Assembly (NCBI GenBank): GCA_004297775.1
Contig: SCUE01000012.1
Coordinates: forward strand, 62,001-126,000
Direction: 5' to 3'
Length of the DNA stretch: 64,000 nucleotides
Source: Chloroflexota bacterium
GTDB lineage: Bacteria > Chloroflexota > UBA6077 > FW602-bin22
Part shown: positions 46,586-54,086 of the stretch, one piece after another
Numbering within the stretch: the stretch's first letter is position 1
How the letters are laid out: every line of letters starts with the position of its first letter
Made by a program: the position numbers and the translations under genes
Notes under the pieces: model-generated
Database searches by the model: none
Seen by the model: the letters and a program-made list of their open reading frames with translations, nothing else
What the model was told of the DNA's origin: nothing

Positions 46586-47431
46586 CTACCGGCCGATGAA
46601 GTCGGCGACGACGGTCGAGACCGACTCCGGTTGCTCGATGTGGGCGAAGTGACCGGCGTTCTCGATCGTCGCGAGCATCGCATTCGGACAGGCGCGCGCG
46701 ATTGCGTTCGCTCGATCGGCCGATACGTTGTGGTCGTGGTCGCCGCGTACCACCAGAACCGGACAGGCCAACGATCGTAACAGCAGGCCATCGTCGACCC
46801 GACCGGCCTCGGTCAAGATATCGGTGTCGGTTCGTCGCGTGTCACGCTGGTCGACGACACGCGCGTAGACCGTGCGCGCGGCGTCGGACCCTATGGATCC
46901 TGTCGCGACCTGTCGCGCGTGCGACGCGAGGTCGCCGTCGGTGGCGTAGAGGTGGCTCTCCGCGAGCGCCTCGTCGGCGGTGATGCGACGCTGTGGTCCG
47001 TCCATGCCGCCGACCACCGGTGAAATGAGTACCAGCCGATCCACGACGTATGGCGACGCGGCCGCGATCTCGATCGCGATGAATGCGCCGATGCCGTGCC
47101 CGACGACCGCAACGCGCTCTTCCCCGAGAGCCTTGGCAAACAGGACGAATGCGCGGCCCAGCGTCGCGCGACCGTTGCCCTCACGCGGGACGCCGCTGTC
47201 GCCACAACCGGGCCGATCCGGCACGAGCACGCGCCGGCCTTTCGATGCCAGGCGTGTCGCGACGTCATTCCAGACGCGGCCGCTGGTGCCACTGCCGTGG
47301 ATGAGGAGAACGGCGCGCCCTCGACCGGATTCGCGATAGGCGAACGAGCACTGCGCCGTGTTGACTGTTCGGGCGATCGATTCTGTCATTTCACACGAAT
47401 TGGAGGCAAGGGAGGCCATCTTAGCACGCAC
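46586..47431 (-). CDS. Alpha/beta hydrolase-fold protein lacking the nucleophile
   Basis: 281 residues from 47431; a later ATG at 47389 (MTESIARTV) would give 267 and matches where the fold starts. Fold marks: VLLIHGSGTSGRVWNDVATRLASKG (oxyanion hole HGSG), VPDRPGCGDSG, then the elbow VVGHGIGAFIAIEIA. There the usual Ser/Cys/Asp of GxSxG is Gly, so there is no canonical nucleophile. The acid (VRGDHDHNVS) and His (NAGHFAHIEQPESV) are still present. It could be a non-hydrolytic member (lyase, cofactor-free oxygenase, or binding protein). Between the flavoprotein and kelch genes. Confidence 0.8.
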   Translation of the reverse strand: MRAKMASLASNSCEMTESIARTVNTAQCSFAYRESGRGRAVLLIHGSGTSGRVWNDVATRLASKGRRVLVPDRPGCGDSGVPREGNGRATLGRAFVLFAKALGEERVAVVGHGIGAFIAIEIAAASPYVVDRLVLISPVVGGMDGPQRRITADEALAESHLYATDGDLASHARQVATGSIGSDAARTVYARVVDQRDTRRTDTDILTEAGRVDDGLLLRSLACPVLVVRGDHDHNVSADRANAIARACPNAMLATIENAGHFAHIEQPESVSTVVADFIGR

Positions 47432-47459
47432 CTGCGAGGACTCCGGCTGGCTTGGAGCG

Positions 47460-47984
47460 CTAGGATCCCGCCAGCGCCGAGGTCACGGCTCCGAGAATGG
47501 CGCGATCATCGGCCATCGTGATCTCGTCGCCGTTCGGGACGGGTTCGAGGACCGTGACGCCCCATCCTAGCAAGGTCGCGACCGATTCCTTCGCGCGCGG
47601 ATGCGTCCAGAGGGGTACGTTGACGGACACGGCCACGATCACCGGCGTTCGTCGTCCGACCGCCTCCGAGACGATCGAGATCGCGAGGTTGTCGGCGATT
47701 CCGGCCGCGACCTTGTTGAGGGATCCAAACGTACACGGCGCGAAGAGAACGACCCCACGGGGCGGGCGAGGCACGATCGCGTCATCGAAGTAACTCTCGA
47801 CGACGCGGTGACGTGGCCATGGCCGCAGAGCCAGCGCGATGTCGCGCGGCGCGATGACTCGCTCCGCGTTCGGCGTCGAAACGACGATGATGCGCGGACC
47901 GATGGTCGCCAGCGTCGCGGCTAGCCCAGGGATTCGTCGCGCGGTTCCGGCTCCGCTGACGATGAGGTAGAGGTGGTCGAGCAC
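47460..47984 (-). CDS. Flavoprotein of the HFCD family (phosphopantothenoylcysteine decarboxylase/UbiX-like)
   Basis: 174 residues, GTG start with TATGAT (minus, 47991-47996) ending 6 nt upstream. FMN-binding Rossmann-like fold: LYLIVSGAGTARRIPGLAATL at the start, VVSTPNAERVI, LFAPCTFGSLNKVAAGIADNL resembling the conserved PxTxNTxxKxAxGIxDNL segment of PPC decarboxylases, with Thr/Asn contacts kept. Either a prenyl-FMN-linked or a CoA-pathway-like decarboxylase; the full CoaBC is not here. First gene of a possible three-gene operon with the hydrolase-fold and kelch proteins. Confidence 0.8.
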   Translation of the reverse strand: MLDHLYLIVSGAGTARRIPGLAATLATIGPRIIVVSTPNAERVIAPRDIALALRPWPRHRVVESYFDDAIVPRPPRGVVLFAPCTFGSLNKVAAGIADNLAISIVSEAVGRRTPVIVAVSVNVPLWTHPRAKESVATLLGWGVTVLEPVPNGDEITMADDRAILGAVTSALAGS

Positions 47985-47989
47985 GCTCG

Positions 47990-47996
47990 TATCATA
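47990..47996. promoter_or_regulatory. Overlapping bidirectional leaderless -10 boxes (flavoprotein / small membrane peptide)
   Basis: TATCAT on plus (47990-47995) ends 6 nt before the ATG at 48002; TATGAT on minus (47991-47996) ends 6 nt before the GTG at 47984. The starts are only 18 bp apart. Confidence 0.7.
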
Positions 47997-48001
47997 CGTT
48001 T

Positions 48002-48145
48002 ATGCGTGGTCGAAGCTGGGAGAAGTATGTGCTCATCGCGCTCGTTCTGGCCGCGCTGGGGACGTTCCTGGTCGCGGGGGCGCTCGATCCGCCGTCGCGC
48101 TTGAAGACTCGACCGGCCACCGCGACGGAGGTCGTTCGCCGATGA
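48002..48145 (+). CDS. 47-residue single-span membrane peptide
   Basis: A short ORF: MRGRSWEKYVLIALVLAALG then TFLVAGALDPPSRLKT and a basic tail ending EVVRR, then TGA. One hydrophobic helix (residues about 9-26) follows a basic N-terminus, as in a small bitopic membrane protein. TATCAT ends 6 nt before the ATG, giving a leaderless start divergent from the flavoprotein gene. Function unknown. Its size would exclude it from most gene calls. Confidence 0.55.
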   Translation: MRGRSWEKYVLIALVLAALGTFLVAGALDPPSRLKTRPATATEVVRR

Positions 48146-48203
48146 TCGTGACACGGCGTCGAAGTCGAAGATGTCGCGCGCGACATCTTCGACGAGCGCC
48201 GGA

Positions 48204-48824
48204 CTACGGCGCGATCGGGCGGGTCAGGAGCACGCAGTTCAATCCGATCAGTCGCGTCTCGACGATCCGCAAGTACTGCGCGATCCGGCGTAGGCGTCGG
48301 CCGGTCGTGCCATCGCGAATCAGGTTGAAGGCGACGATACCGTCGGCCGCGCAGAGTTCGCGTACGCGCCGAAGGAACGGTCGCGCAATGGCACCGCGGT
48401 CGAACACGGCGGCGCGATACAGATCGATCGCGATGTAGTCGAACGATGCGCGCTCGGTCACCAGTTCGCGGGTGGTGGCGAACGCGTCGCCCAGCCGAAT
48501 CGTCAGCCGCGGGTCGTCGATCCTCAGACGTAGGCTGCGCTTCGCCGCCGCGAGGACCTTCTCGTCGTCGTCGACCGCCAGTAATTTGATGCCGGGGTTG
48601 GCATCGAGCAATAGGCGCGCGATTGTTCCGCCACCCAATCCGAGCAGCAGTCCGCGTTCGACCGGCCGATCGGGCAGCATATGTGGCCAGTACCCGGGCG
48701 TCGGTTCGTTCGGGATGACCTCGATCGACTGAACGATGCCGTCGACCGCCAGGGCGCGGCGCCCCTCGGATCGCACGATGCGCGCGACGCCGCGTGGCCG
48801 CGCATCGGCGGACTCGTCAGTCAT
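48204..48824 (-). CDS. Spermidine-synthase-like methyltransferase-fold protein
   Basis: 206 residues, ATG at 48824. Polyamine-synthase/Rossmann fold: GLLLGLGGGTIARLLLDANP (dcSAM/SAM-binding loop), KLLAVDDDEKVLAAAKR with the acidic ribose contact, RLTIRLGDAFATTR, and FDYIAIDLYRAA with the catalytic-type Asp. Shorter than full spermidine synthase (~290 aa), lacking the N-terminal beta domain apart from a short segment (YWPHMLP), so it may be a stand-alone relative rather than a polyamine enzyme. Follows the SRPBCC gene on the same strand. Confidence 0.75.
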   Translation of the reverse strand: MTDESADARPRGVARIVRSEGRRALAVDGIVQSIEVIPNEPTPGYWPHMLPDRPVERGLLLGLGGGTIARLLLDANPGIKLLAVDDDEKVLAAAKRSLRLRIDDPRLTIRLGDAFATTRELVTERASFDYIAIDLYRAAVFDRGAIARPFLRRVRELCAADGIVAFNLIRDGTTGRRLRRIAQYLRIVETRLIGLNCVLLTRPIAP

Positions 48825-48870
48825 CCCCGGCGCGCTCCGCCTGGGAGAGGGGCAGAGGGAGGTCGCGCCG

Positions 48871-49287
48871 TCATGTCCGCTGCGCGAGATAGGCGCGCAT
48901 CGGCGCCCAGTAGAAGTCCTCCCAGCCCTGGGCGTAGTCGTCGATCTGCGACGCGGGAACGTCGCCGTGAACCATCGTCAGGATGCATCCTTCGCCGTCG
49001 GCGGCGAGAACGATTTCCAGGCGTGATGGCGGTGCGCCTTCCGGCCATTCGCTCGTTCGCCATTCCTGAACGATGAGGCGGCCCGGTTCCAGAACCAGGT
49101 GGCGTCCGACGATGTACTCGGCCCAGGCCGTGAATGCACCGTTGACGACCGGTTCGCCAGTCGCCGGCGCGTCAGTAAACGCAGTGTGCCGTTCGGGATC
49201 GACCAGCAAGGCGTAGACAATCGCGGGCGAAGCGTCGAGGCGGACCGTCTGGCGAATCACGCCCGTTTCCACGCCTCCTCCGCCCAT
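48871..49287 (-). CDS. SRPBCC/AHSA1-type protein
   Basis: 138 residues (possible GTG start a few codons in, at VETGVIRQTV). START-like helix-grip fold: IRQTVRLDASPAIVYALLVDPERHTAFT, GRHLVLEPGRLIVQEWRTSEWPEG, ILTMVHGDVPASQIDDYAQGWEDFY. Members bind hydrophobic ligands or act as Hsp90 activators or small cyclases. Ligand unknown. No clear promoter; the plus-strand neighbour starts about 120 bp away. Confidence 0.85.
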   Translation of the reverse strand: MGGGGVETGVIRQTVRLDASPAIVYALLVDPERHTAFTDAPATGEPVVNGAFTAWAEYIVGRHLVLEPGRLIVQEWRTSEWPEGAPPSRLEIVLAADGEGCILTMVHGDVPASQIDDYAQGWEDFYWAPMRAYLAQRT

Positions 49288-49409
49288 CTCCGAACTAGAA
49301 GTCCGGCCGGAAGGTCACGTGACGGCAGGGTGTGATCACAGGCGGTAGGATAGCGCTCAGACGGTTTCACCGTCGATCAAGGTTGCGCCCCGGTTCGAGT
49401 CGGTCTATA

Positions 49410-49835
49410 TTGATCGATAAGGCAAGCGGACGGACGGAGCCGGCTGGCCGGGGTCGACAGATCTTTGGCGGGGGACGCAAGCGCATACTCGTTGTGCTGT
49501 TTGTCCCCAGCTTTGAGCGAGACGGTACGACCACGATTGATCAAGATCGCTGGGTCGCGGCGGCGCTGGAAATGTTCGGACGCGTTTTCGGCGGGGCGAC
49601 TGCCTACCCGAGGGCAAAAGGCATCTGGCGGGACGACGAGCGGAGTCGCGCCCTGGTGTGGGACGAGCTAATCGTCGTGCACTGCTACGTAACCCCGGCC
49701 GATATCGAGGACGCGCGCAATCTGGCCGAACTCGCCCGATTCTGTCGGACAATGGGGCGTGAGGCCCATCAGGGCGAAATCGGTTTGATCGTCGGCGACG
49801 AGTATTTCGCCATCCGCGATTTCGTGGAGGAGTAA
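49410..49835 (+). CDS. Uncharacterised protein, first gene of a two-gene cassette
   Basis: 141 residues if started at the TTG (49410), with GTG at 49494 as alternative. The core reads FGGGRKRILVVLFVPSFERDG, VAAALEMFGRVFGGATAYPRAKGIWRDDERSR and REAHQGEIGLIVGDEYFAI. I recognise it as a conserved hypothetical type but can give no function. A TTGCGC-N17-TATATT promoter-like pair (49383-49411) precedes and overlaps the TTG, which leaves the true start in doubt. The stop is 14 bp before the next gene's ATG, with GTGGAG as ribosome site between them. It begins an accessory island with defence-type genes. Confidence 0.6.
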   Translation: MIDKASGRTEPAGRGRQIFGGGRKRILVVLFVPSFERDGTTTIDQDRWVAAALEMFGRVFGGATAYPRAKGIWRDDERSRALVWDELIVVHCYVTPADIEDARNLAELARFCRTMGREAHQGEIGLIVGDEYFAIRDFVEE

Positions 49836-49849
49836 GTGGAGTGTCTGCG

Positions 49850-50215
49850 ATGACGATGCCTCTCAATATGGACAAGATCGCCAAGGGATTGCGCGCCGAG
49901 CGCAGGGGTAGAGTCGCCGCGTCGGGTGGGTACTTCGGAGCGCTTCAACTCCTGGCGGATGTCGAGGCGCGGTTTCGCGTGCCCGCCGGCGGTGGGAGGG
50001 CGACCGACCCACGCTGGACCAAACGGCGCCTGGTCCCACTGGCGCCGGCAACTCTCAAGCGGCTCGACGACTTCACGGCCATCGTCTGGGAGCGCAGCGG
50101 CGTGCGCGTCGAGCCGATGCAACTCGCCGCCCTGCTGCTCGAGAGAACGACCGAGCAGCTAAGCGACGACGACGCCAACGAGCTCGTCCGAACGCGGCGA
50201 CCGGGACCACGCTGA
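49850..50215 (+). CDS. Small protein, second gene of the cassette
   Basis: 121 residues from the ATG at 49850 with GTGGAG 8 nt upstream; a GTG at 49841 is less likely. Basic N-terminus (MDKIAKGLRAERRGRVAASGG), then a predicted ribbon-helix-helix-like or helical region (VPLAPATLKRLDDFTAIVWERSGVRV, QLAALLLERTTEQLSDDD). Could be a DNA-binding partner of the upstream gene, as in toxin-antitoxin or other paired systems. The last 15 codons and the stop lie inside a 53-bp tandem duplication. Confidence 0.55.
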   Translation: MTMPLNMDKIAKGLRAERRGRVAASGGYFGALQLLADVEARFRVPAGGGRATDPRWTKRRLVPLAPATLKRLDDFTAIVWERSGVRVEPMQLAALLLERTTEQLSDDDANELVRTRRPGPR

Positions 50216-50276
50216 GCGGGCGAGACGCCAACGAACTCGTCCGAACGCGGCGACCGGGACAACGCTGAGCGGGCGA
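50171..50276 (+). repeat. 53-bp perfect-length tandem duplication at the gene end
   Basis: Units 50171-50223 and 50224-50276 differ at two positions. The first contains the last codons and stop of the 121-residue gene; the second repeats the same C-terminal codons (DANELVRTRRPGQR plus stop) out of frame. 53 is not a multiple of three, so the original stop is kept. Recent slippage or illegitimate recombination. Confidence 0.85.
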
Positions 50277-50319
50277 ACCGCGGCACACCTTCTCGCGCGG
50301 ACATCCCACGATGCCTCGG

Positions 50320-50892
50320 TCAGCGGACTCCTTGCCAACGGCGCTTGGCGAACGGCAGGAAGACCAGTCCCAGGAGCGCCGCGACGCCCATCAGGCGCTC
50401 CGAAAGTTTGTGGAGGTCGTTGAAACGGACGCGCGCCCGATCGTCGAGCGCAATCTGCTCGATCGGCGCGGGAAACGCCGTCTGAATCGCGCGCATCTCG
50501 CCCGAAATCACAACGCCGACCACGACGGCCAGCGCGGCCATCCCGCCCAGCAATGTCCACCGCGCGATCTCGGCCGGCCCGCCCGAGCGCGTGACGGCGA
50601 ATCGAACGCCGCCTGAAGCGGTCAGGAGAGCAACGGCGACGTACAGGATCGGAAAGAGTCGTTCGAGCATCGCGCCGAAGACGCGTCCGGCCAGATCGCG
50701 CGATGGAACGATCTGGAAAACCACTGGCGCGACCGCCGCGATCGTGGCGATGCCGCCGATCCAGAGCGCGAGCGCGCCGATCTCGACGTAATCCGCGACC
50801 CGAAGAAGGCGGAGGCGACTACGGCCCGGTGCGCTGGCTGGCCGGGGGAATGGGATGACTGGCGGCGGCTGAGTGCTTCGAGCGGAGCGCAT
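50320..50892 (-). CDS. DUF4149-like membrane protein
   Basis: 190 residues, ATG at 50892, with TAGAAT (minus, 50899-50904) ending 6 nt upstream: leaderless. Four membrane segments; the first includes ALALWIGGIATIAAVAPVVFQ and the pattern of the DUF4149/TMEM205 group (Leu-Trp-x-Gly-Gly ... Ala-Pro-x-x-Phe). The terminal DLHKLSERLMGV loop is also characteristic. Function unknown. Confidence 0.7.
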   Translation of the reverse strand: MRSARSTQPPPVIPFPRPASAPGRSRLRLLRVADYVEIGALALWIGGIATIAAVAPVVFQIVPSRDLAGRVFGAMLERLFPILYVAVALLTASGGVRFAVTRSGGPAEIARWTLLGGMAALAVVVGVVISGEMRAIQTAFPAPIEQIALDDRARVRFNDLHKLSERLMGVAALLGLVFLPFAKRRWQGVR

Positions 50893-50980
50893 CGCTTGAT
50901 TCTATGCGCCGTCCGCGCGAGTGGCGCCAAGACAGTGCACCGAGGCGAGTTTGGTTATCGGCGGCGTGTAGTAGGCAACT

Positions 50981-51015
50981 CTCGTGCCGGGCGCAGTATC
51001 CGCGCCCGGCACGAG
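50981..51015. repeat. Perfect 14-bp inverted repeat (strong hairpin)
   Basis: CTCGTGCCGGGCGC (50981-50994), a 7-nt loop, then the exact reverse complement (51002-51015). No T run follows, so not a typical terminator. It lies about 60 bp upstream of the point where PglZ homology starts abruptly; a recombination scar, a REP/MITE remnant or a protein-binding site are options. Confidence 0.7.
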
Positions 51016-51075
51016 CAACGGCGGCTAGGCGCCAACCCCTACCTTGACCATCGATGCAAACACAGATGGCGCGCG

Positions 51076-51795
51076 CGCCACGACGACTGGCGCTTCGAGG
51101 AGTATTTGTTGTTGGCGCAACTGCCGACCGTCACCGCCGTCTCGCGACAGGCGCTCGTGTCAGGACGTCGGCCGATCGACTTTGCCGCGACGATCCGGGA
51201 CAATCGGGCCGAGTCTGCCCTATGGAGCGCCTTCTGGACCGCCCAGGGGCTTCCCGCGGACACCATCGCCTACGAATCGGTCGCGCTCGACCGTGACGCA
51301 GCGTCGCTCGCGATCGAACAGCCGGGACTCCGCGTGCTCTGTCTGGTCGAGAACAGCCTGGACGACATCGTCCACGGCGCGACGCTCGGGGCCGCCGACG
51401 TGCATTCGTCGCTGCGGCTCTGGCTCGATGCGACCTCGCATCGCCTCGAAGCCGCGATCTCGGCGTTGCTCGCGCGCGGCTTCTCCGTCTACCTGGTCAG
51501 CGATCACGGTCACACCGAGGCGCGCGGCATTGGGCAGCCGAACGAGGGGCTACTCGTGCAGACACGAAGCCGCCGGGCTCGCGTTTACCGCGATCGCCGC
51601 CTGGCCGGGGCCATCCAGACGGCGTTCCCAAGCACGATTCTGTGGAGGCAGGACGGCTTGCTGCCGGTGGACACCTGGGCGCTGATGGCGCCGCACGGCC
51701 AGGCCTTCGCACCGCACAATGAGGTCGTCGTCACGCACGGTGGGGCGACACTCGACGAGGTGGTCGTGCCATTCGTCGCGATTTCGAGAGGTTAG
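51076..51795 (+). pseudogene. pglZ: 5'-truncated PglZ (BREX phosphatase-like) gene
   Basis: About 239 residues of a PglZ domain (full proteins are about 600-900). The remaining part starts near RHDDWRFEEYLLLAQLPTVTA, which is inside the alkaline-phosphatase fold, and keeps VSRQALVSGRRPIDF, VYLVSDHGHTEARGIG (metal-binding Asp and His) and the end THGGATLDEVVVPFVAI. Everything upstream, including the first metal-binding strand, is missing; the frame continues open to 50896 but as non-protein-like sequence, with no good start codon. BREX type 3 PglZ is followed by BrxA, as found here. Most likely a non-functional remnant. Confidence 0.7.
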
Positions 51796-51796
51796 C

Positions 51797-52549
51797 TTGG
51801 TCAACCGGAATGTCGGCTTCAACCGGAACATCCTGCTGCCCTGGCTCGACGCGGCCGCGGCCATTGCGGGCGAGCGGAGCGACCCGACTTGGCTGCGTTG
51901 CAAGCTCGACCCGATCGTCGCGCTGGAGATAGCCAGCCGCGAGAACCGCCGCAAGGCGATCGACATCCTCATCAACATCTGGCTGAAGAGCCGGGAGTTC
52001 GTCCCGGCACTCCGCGAAGAAGCGGTCGAACGCTTTCAGACCATCTCCGATCCTTCCGACCGCCTGTGGCTCCACTACGGTCTCACGCTCCTCTACTACC
52101 CGTTCGTTCGCGACGCTGCCGCCGCGATCGGGCAGATCGCGCTGCACCACGACACCGTGACACCCGCCCTGGTCAAGCAGCGCGTCGCCGCCGACCGCGG
52201 CCAGCTGGGCTCGCTGGCGATAGCCGTCGAGCGCATCCTGTACTCGCTGCGCAACTGGAACGTACTGTCCGTGTCCGACCGCCGTTACGTGTACGTGCCC
52301 CGTCGTGGCGCGTTCGCGACCGCCGACGTCGGCCTGCAGTGCTGGCTGCTCGCTTGCGCCCTTCGCGCCCACCCGGCCGAAGAGCTCCCATTTCCCGACC
52401 TGCCAAGACTGCCCGAGCTCTTCCCTTTCCGCTACACCGCGACGGTCGAAGATCTGCGAAAGAGCCCGTGCCTTGAGATCCAGCGTCAGGGATCGGGCTG
52501 GGATAGCGTCCGTGTGGTCGATCGCCTTGGCACGCTTTCAGAGACGTGA
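51797..52549 (+). CDS. BrxA-like protein (BREX type 3 remnant, probably intact)
   Basis: 250 residues from a TTG at 51797, one base after the PglZ stop; the start is poor and the gene probably relied on coupling. Begins VNRNVGFNRNILLPWLDAAA, then a helical region with ILINIWLKSREFVPALREEAVERF, LWLHYGLTLLYYPFVRDAAAAIGQIALHH and a winged-helix-like VERILYSLRNWNVLSVSDRR. BrxA proteins (DUF1819) are small helical DNA-associated factors of phage-exclusion systems and follow pglZ in type 3. The identity is from position plus resemblance, not a motif match. With PglZ truncated and no brxC/pglX, the system cannot work. Confidence 0.5.
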   Translation: MVNRNVGFNRNILLPWLDAAAAIAGERSDPTWLRCKLDPIVALEIASRENRRKAIDILINIWLKSREFVPALREEAVERFQTISDPSDRLWLHYGLTLLYYPFVRDAAAAIGQIALHHDTVTPALVKQRVAADRGQLGSLAIAVERILYSLRNWNVLSVSDRRYVYVPRRGAFATADVGLQCWLLACALRAHPAEELPFPDLPRLPELFPFRYTATVEDLRKSPCLEIQRQGSGWDSVRVVDRLGTLSET

Positions 52550-52701
52550 AGCTGTCGATGACTCCCTCGATCGAGTGCTGGGGCATTTGGCGCGCCTACC
52601 CATACCCTGCCCATCGATGAAACCATTGATGCCAGCCGTGCGGCTCCAGTCTCGGTGCGCTGCTACGCTAGGCATCCGGTTTGCGTCGTCGGAAGGCCCT
52701 G

Positions 52702-53409
52702 ATGATTAGCCCCGACCCACATCGACGGACGATTGTGTACATCGACGGCTTCAACGTGTACTACGGCCTCGTCAAGGACACGGCTTGGAAGTGGTTGGAT
52801 ATCGTTGCGTTTTGCCGCAAGATGCTGCCGCGTAACGAGATTGTTCGAGTCAAGTACTTCACGGCGAAGATTCAGTCCCGGTCAGACGATCCGCAGGCGG
52901 CAACCCGGCAGGAGACGTACCTTTCGGCGCTGGAGACGCTGCCCGATATCGAGATCCACTACGGACGATTCTTGGCCAATCCGACCAGGATGCCGTTGGC
53001 GAGTACGGTGCCTGGCTGGCCAGGTTTCGTTGGTGGCCCAGTGCGGACCGTGGAGGTGATGAAGACCGAGGAGAAAGGATCCGACGTCAATCTGGCCACG
53101 CACCTGGTTGTGGACGGGTTCGAGGGGGCCTACGACATCGCCGTTGTCGTATCGAACGACTCCGATCTCACCTATCCCATCGAGGTAGCTCGCAAACTGG
53201 GTCGAACCGTCGGCCTGATCGCCCCCGTTCTCGCTCCCGATCGGCGGCCCGGCGCGCGCAAACGCTACCCGAGTCGTGAGTTGACGCAAGCTGTCACGCC
53301 GAACTTCGTGCGGACAGTTCGCCCGAGCGTTCTTGCGCGATGCCAACTCCCGCCGCGGATCCATCACCCGACGACGGGACAGATCATCACCAAGCCAGCG
53401 ACGTGGTAG
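52702..53409 (+). CDS. NYN/LabA-like PIN-superfamily nuclease
   Basis: 235 residues from the ATG at 52702 with GGAAGG upstream; TACGCT (52664-52669) is a possible -10. NYN domain marks: TIVYIDGFNVYYGLVKD (first acidic residue), KGSDVNLATHLVVDG and AVVVSNDSDLTYPIEVA, giving the Asp set that binds the metal. A family-typical C-terminal LTPNFV-like TPNFVRTVRP follows. Predicted RNA endonuclease in an accessory island with defence remnants; may act in stress or defence. Confidence 0.85.
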   Translation: MISPDPHRRTIVYIDGFNVYYGLVKDTAWKWLDIVAFCRKMLPRNEIVRVKYFTAKIQSRSDDPQAATRQETYLSALETLPDIEIHYGRFLANPTRMPLASTVPGWPGFVGGPVRTVEVMKTEEKGSDVNLATHLVVDGFEGAYDIAVVVSNDSDLTYPIEVARKLGRTVGLIAPVLAPDRRPGARKRYPSRELTQAVTPNFVRTVRPSVLARCQLPPRIHHPTTGQIITKPATW

Positions 53410-53610
53410 GCAGTGTCCGACACACCGGAAATGCAGAAGCCGCCGACTCGCGCCAGCGGCTTCGCGCCCCTTCGCCGAAGCTCCAGGGGGGGTGCATCTA
53501 TGCTACCACGCGGCAGACCGCGCTGCCATAGGGCGGAAAGTCCTCAACGTCACTGACAAACGCGATGGGTCCATAACCGGGATTCGAATGATGAATGGGA
53601 GTCCGTGAAC

Positions 53611-53649
53611 GTGCAGCGAGTCGCGCGCGATCAGGACGTCTACGGTCTT
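53611..53649 (+). pseudogene. Decayed 5' fragment of an acetamidase gene
   Basis: A 39-bp stretch (gtgcag... VQRVARDQDVYGL) matches the first 13 codons of the intact acetamidase gene at 54535 (MQRIARNQYVYGF) at 31 of 39 bases. The reading frame stays open to 53880, but no similarity to the intact gene continues. The rest of 53410-53699 shows no gene. It looks like the remains of a duplicated copy displaced when vapBC was acquired. Confidence 0.45.
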
Positions 53650-53699
53650 CGTAGTCTCAGTGCCTGTCGCGGCGTGTCTGTCGCGGTGCTCACTATGAA

Positions 53700-54086
53700 C
53701 TACGTCGCGTATGGCGCTCGTAGATCAGGAAACATCGGAAGATGCTTCACGTTCCGCGTCCAGAGAGAGGCGCCGAGTCGCTCAACGGTCGCGGCAATGA
53801 TGAGATCGACTGGATCGACGCCGGGATGTGATCGGAGAAAGACCCGACCGAGTTCGCCGGCCCGATCGGCGATTCCCTGATCCGCCGCCACCCACTCGAT
53901 GAGGCCGAGAAGGTCCGTTGTCGCGATTTCCTCGCCGTTCCGCAGTCCGGCGAGAATCTCCATTCGCGTTAGGACCGATCCCACGAGCCTCGCCTGTTCG
54001 GCGAATCCCGACGCAAGGAGTGAACGCGCTCGCGAATCGCCACGCAGGTGATCGATCAAAACCGACGTGTCGATGACGACGGTCAT
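53700..54086 (-). CDS. vapC: VapC-type PIN-domain ribonuclease toxin
   Basis: 128 residues, ATG at 54086 overlapping the antitoxin stop by 4 bp. PIN marks: VVIDTSVLIDHLRGD (first Asp), TRMEILAGLRNGEE (Glu), then VDPVDLIIAATVERLGASLWTRNVKHL with the last two Asp/acidic positions. VapC cleaves tRNA or rRNA when freed of VapB. Length is normal. Confidence 0.92.
   Translation of the reverse strand: MTVVIDTSVLIDHLRGDSRARSLLASGFAEQARLVGSVLTRMEILAGLRNGEEIATTDLLGLIEWVAADQGIADRAGELGRVFLRSHPGVDPVDLIIAATVERLGASLWTRNVKHLPMFPDLRAPYAT

Noticed and set aside
45360-46652. 430-codon plus ORF antisense to the kelch gene
   Set aside because: Shadow frame; the minus-strand kelch repeats are unmistakable.
50896-51075. 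N-terminal coding part of the PglZ gene
   Set aside because: The frame is open but the composition is Arg-rich and no PglZ homology or start codon is visible; treated as non-coding.
53560-53600. GGGATTCGAAT resembling a tRNA T-arm, as an attachment site or tRNA remnant
   Set aside because: The required pairing of the T-stem and an acceptor stem are absent on both strands.
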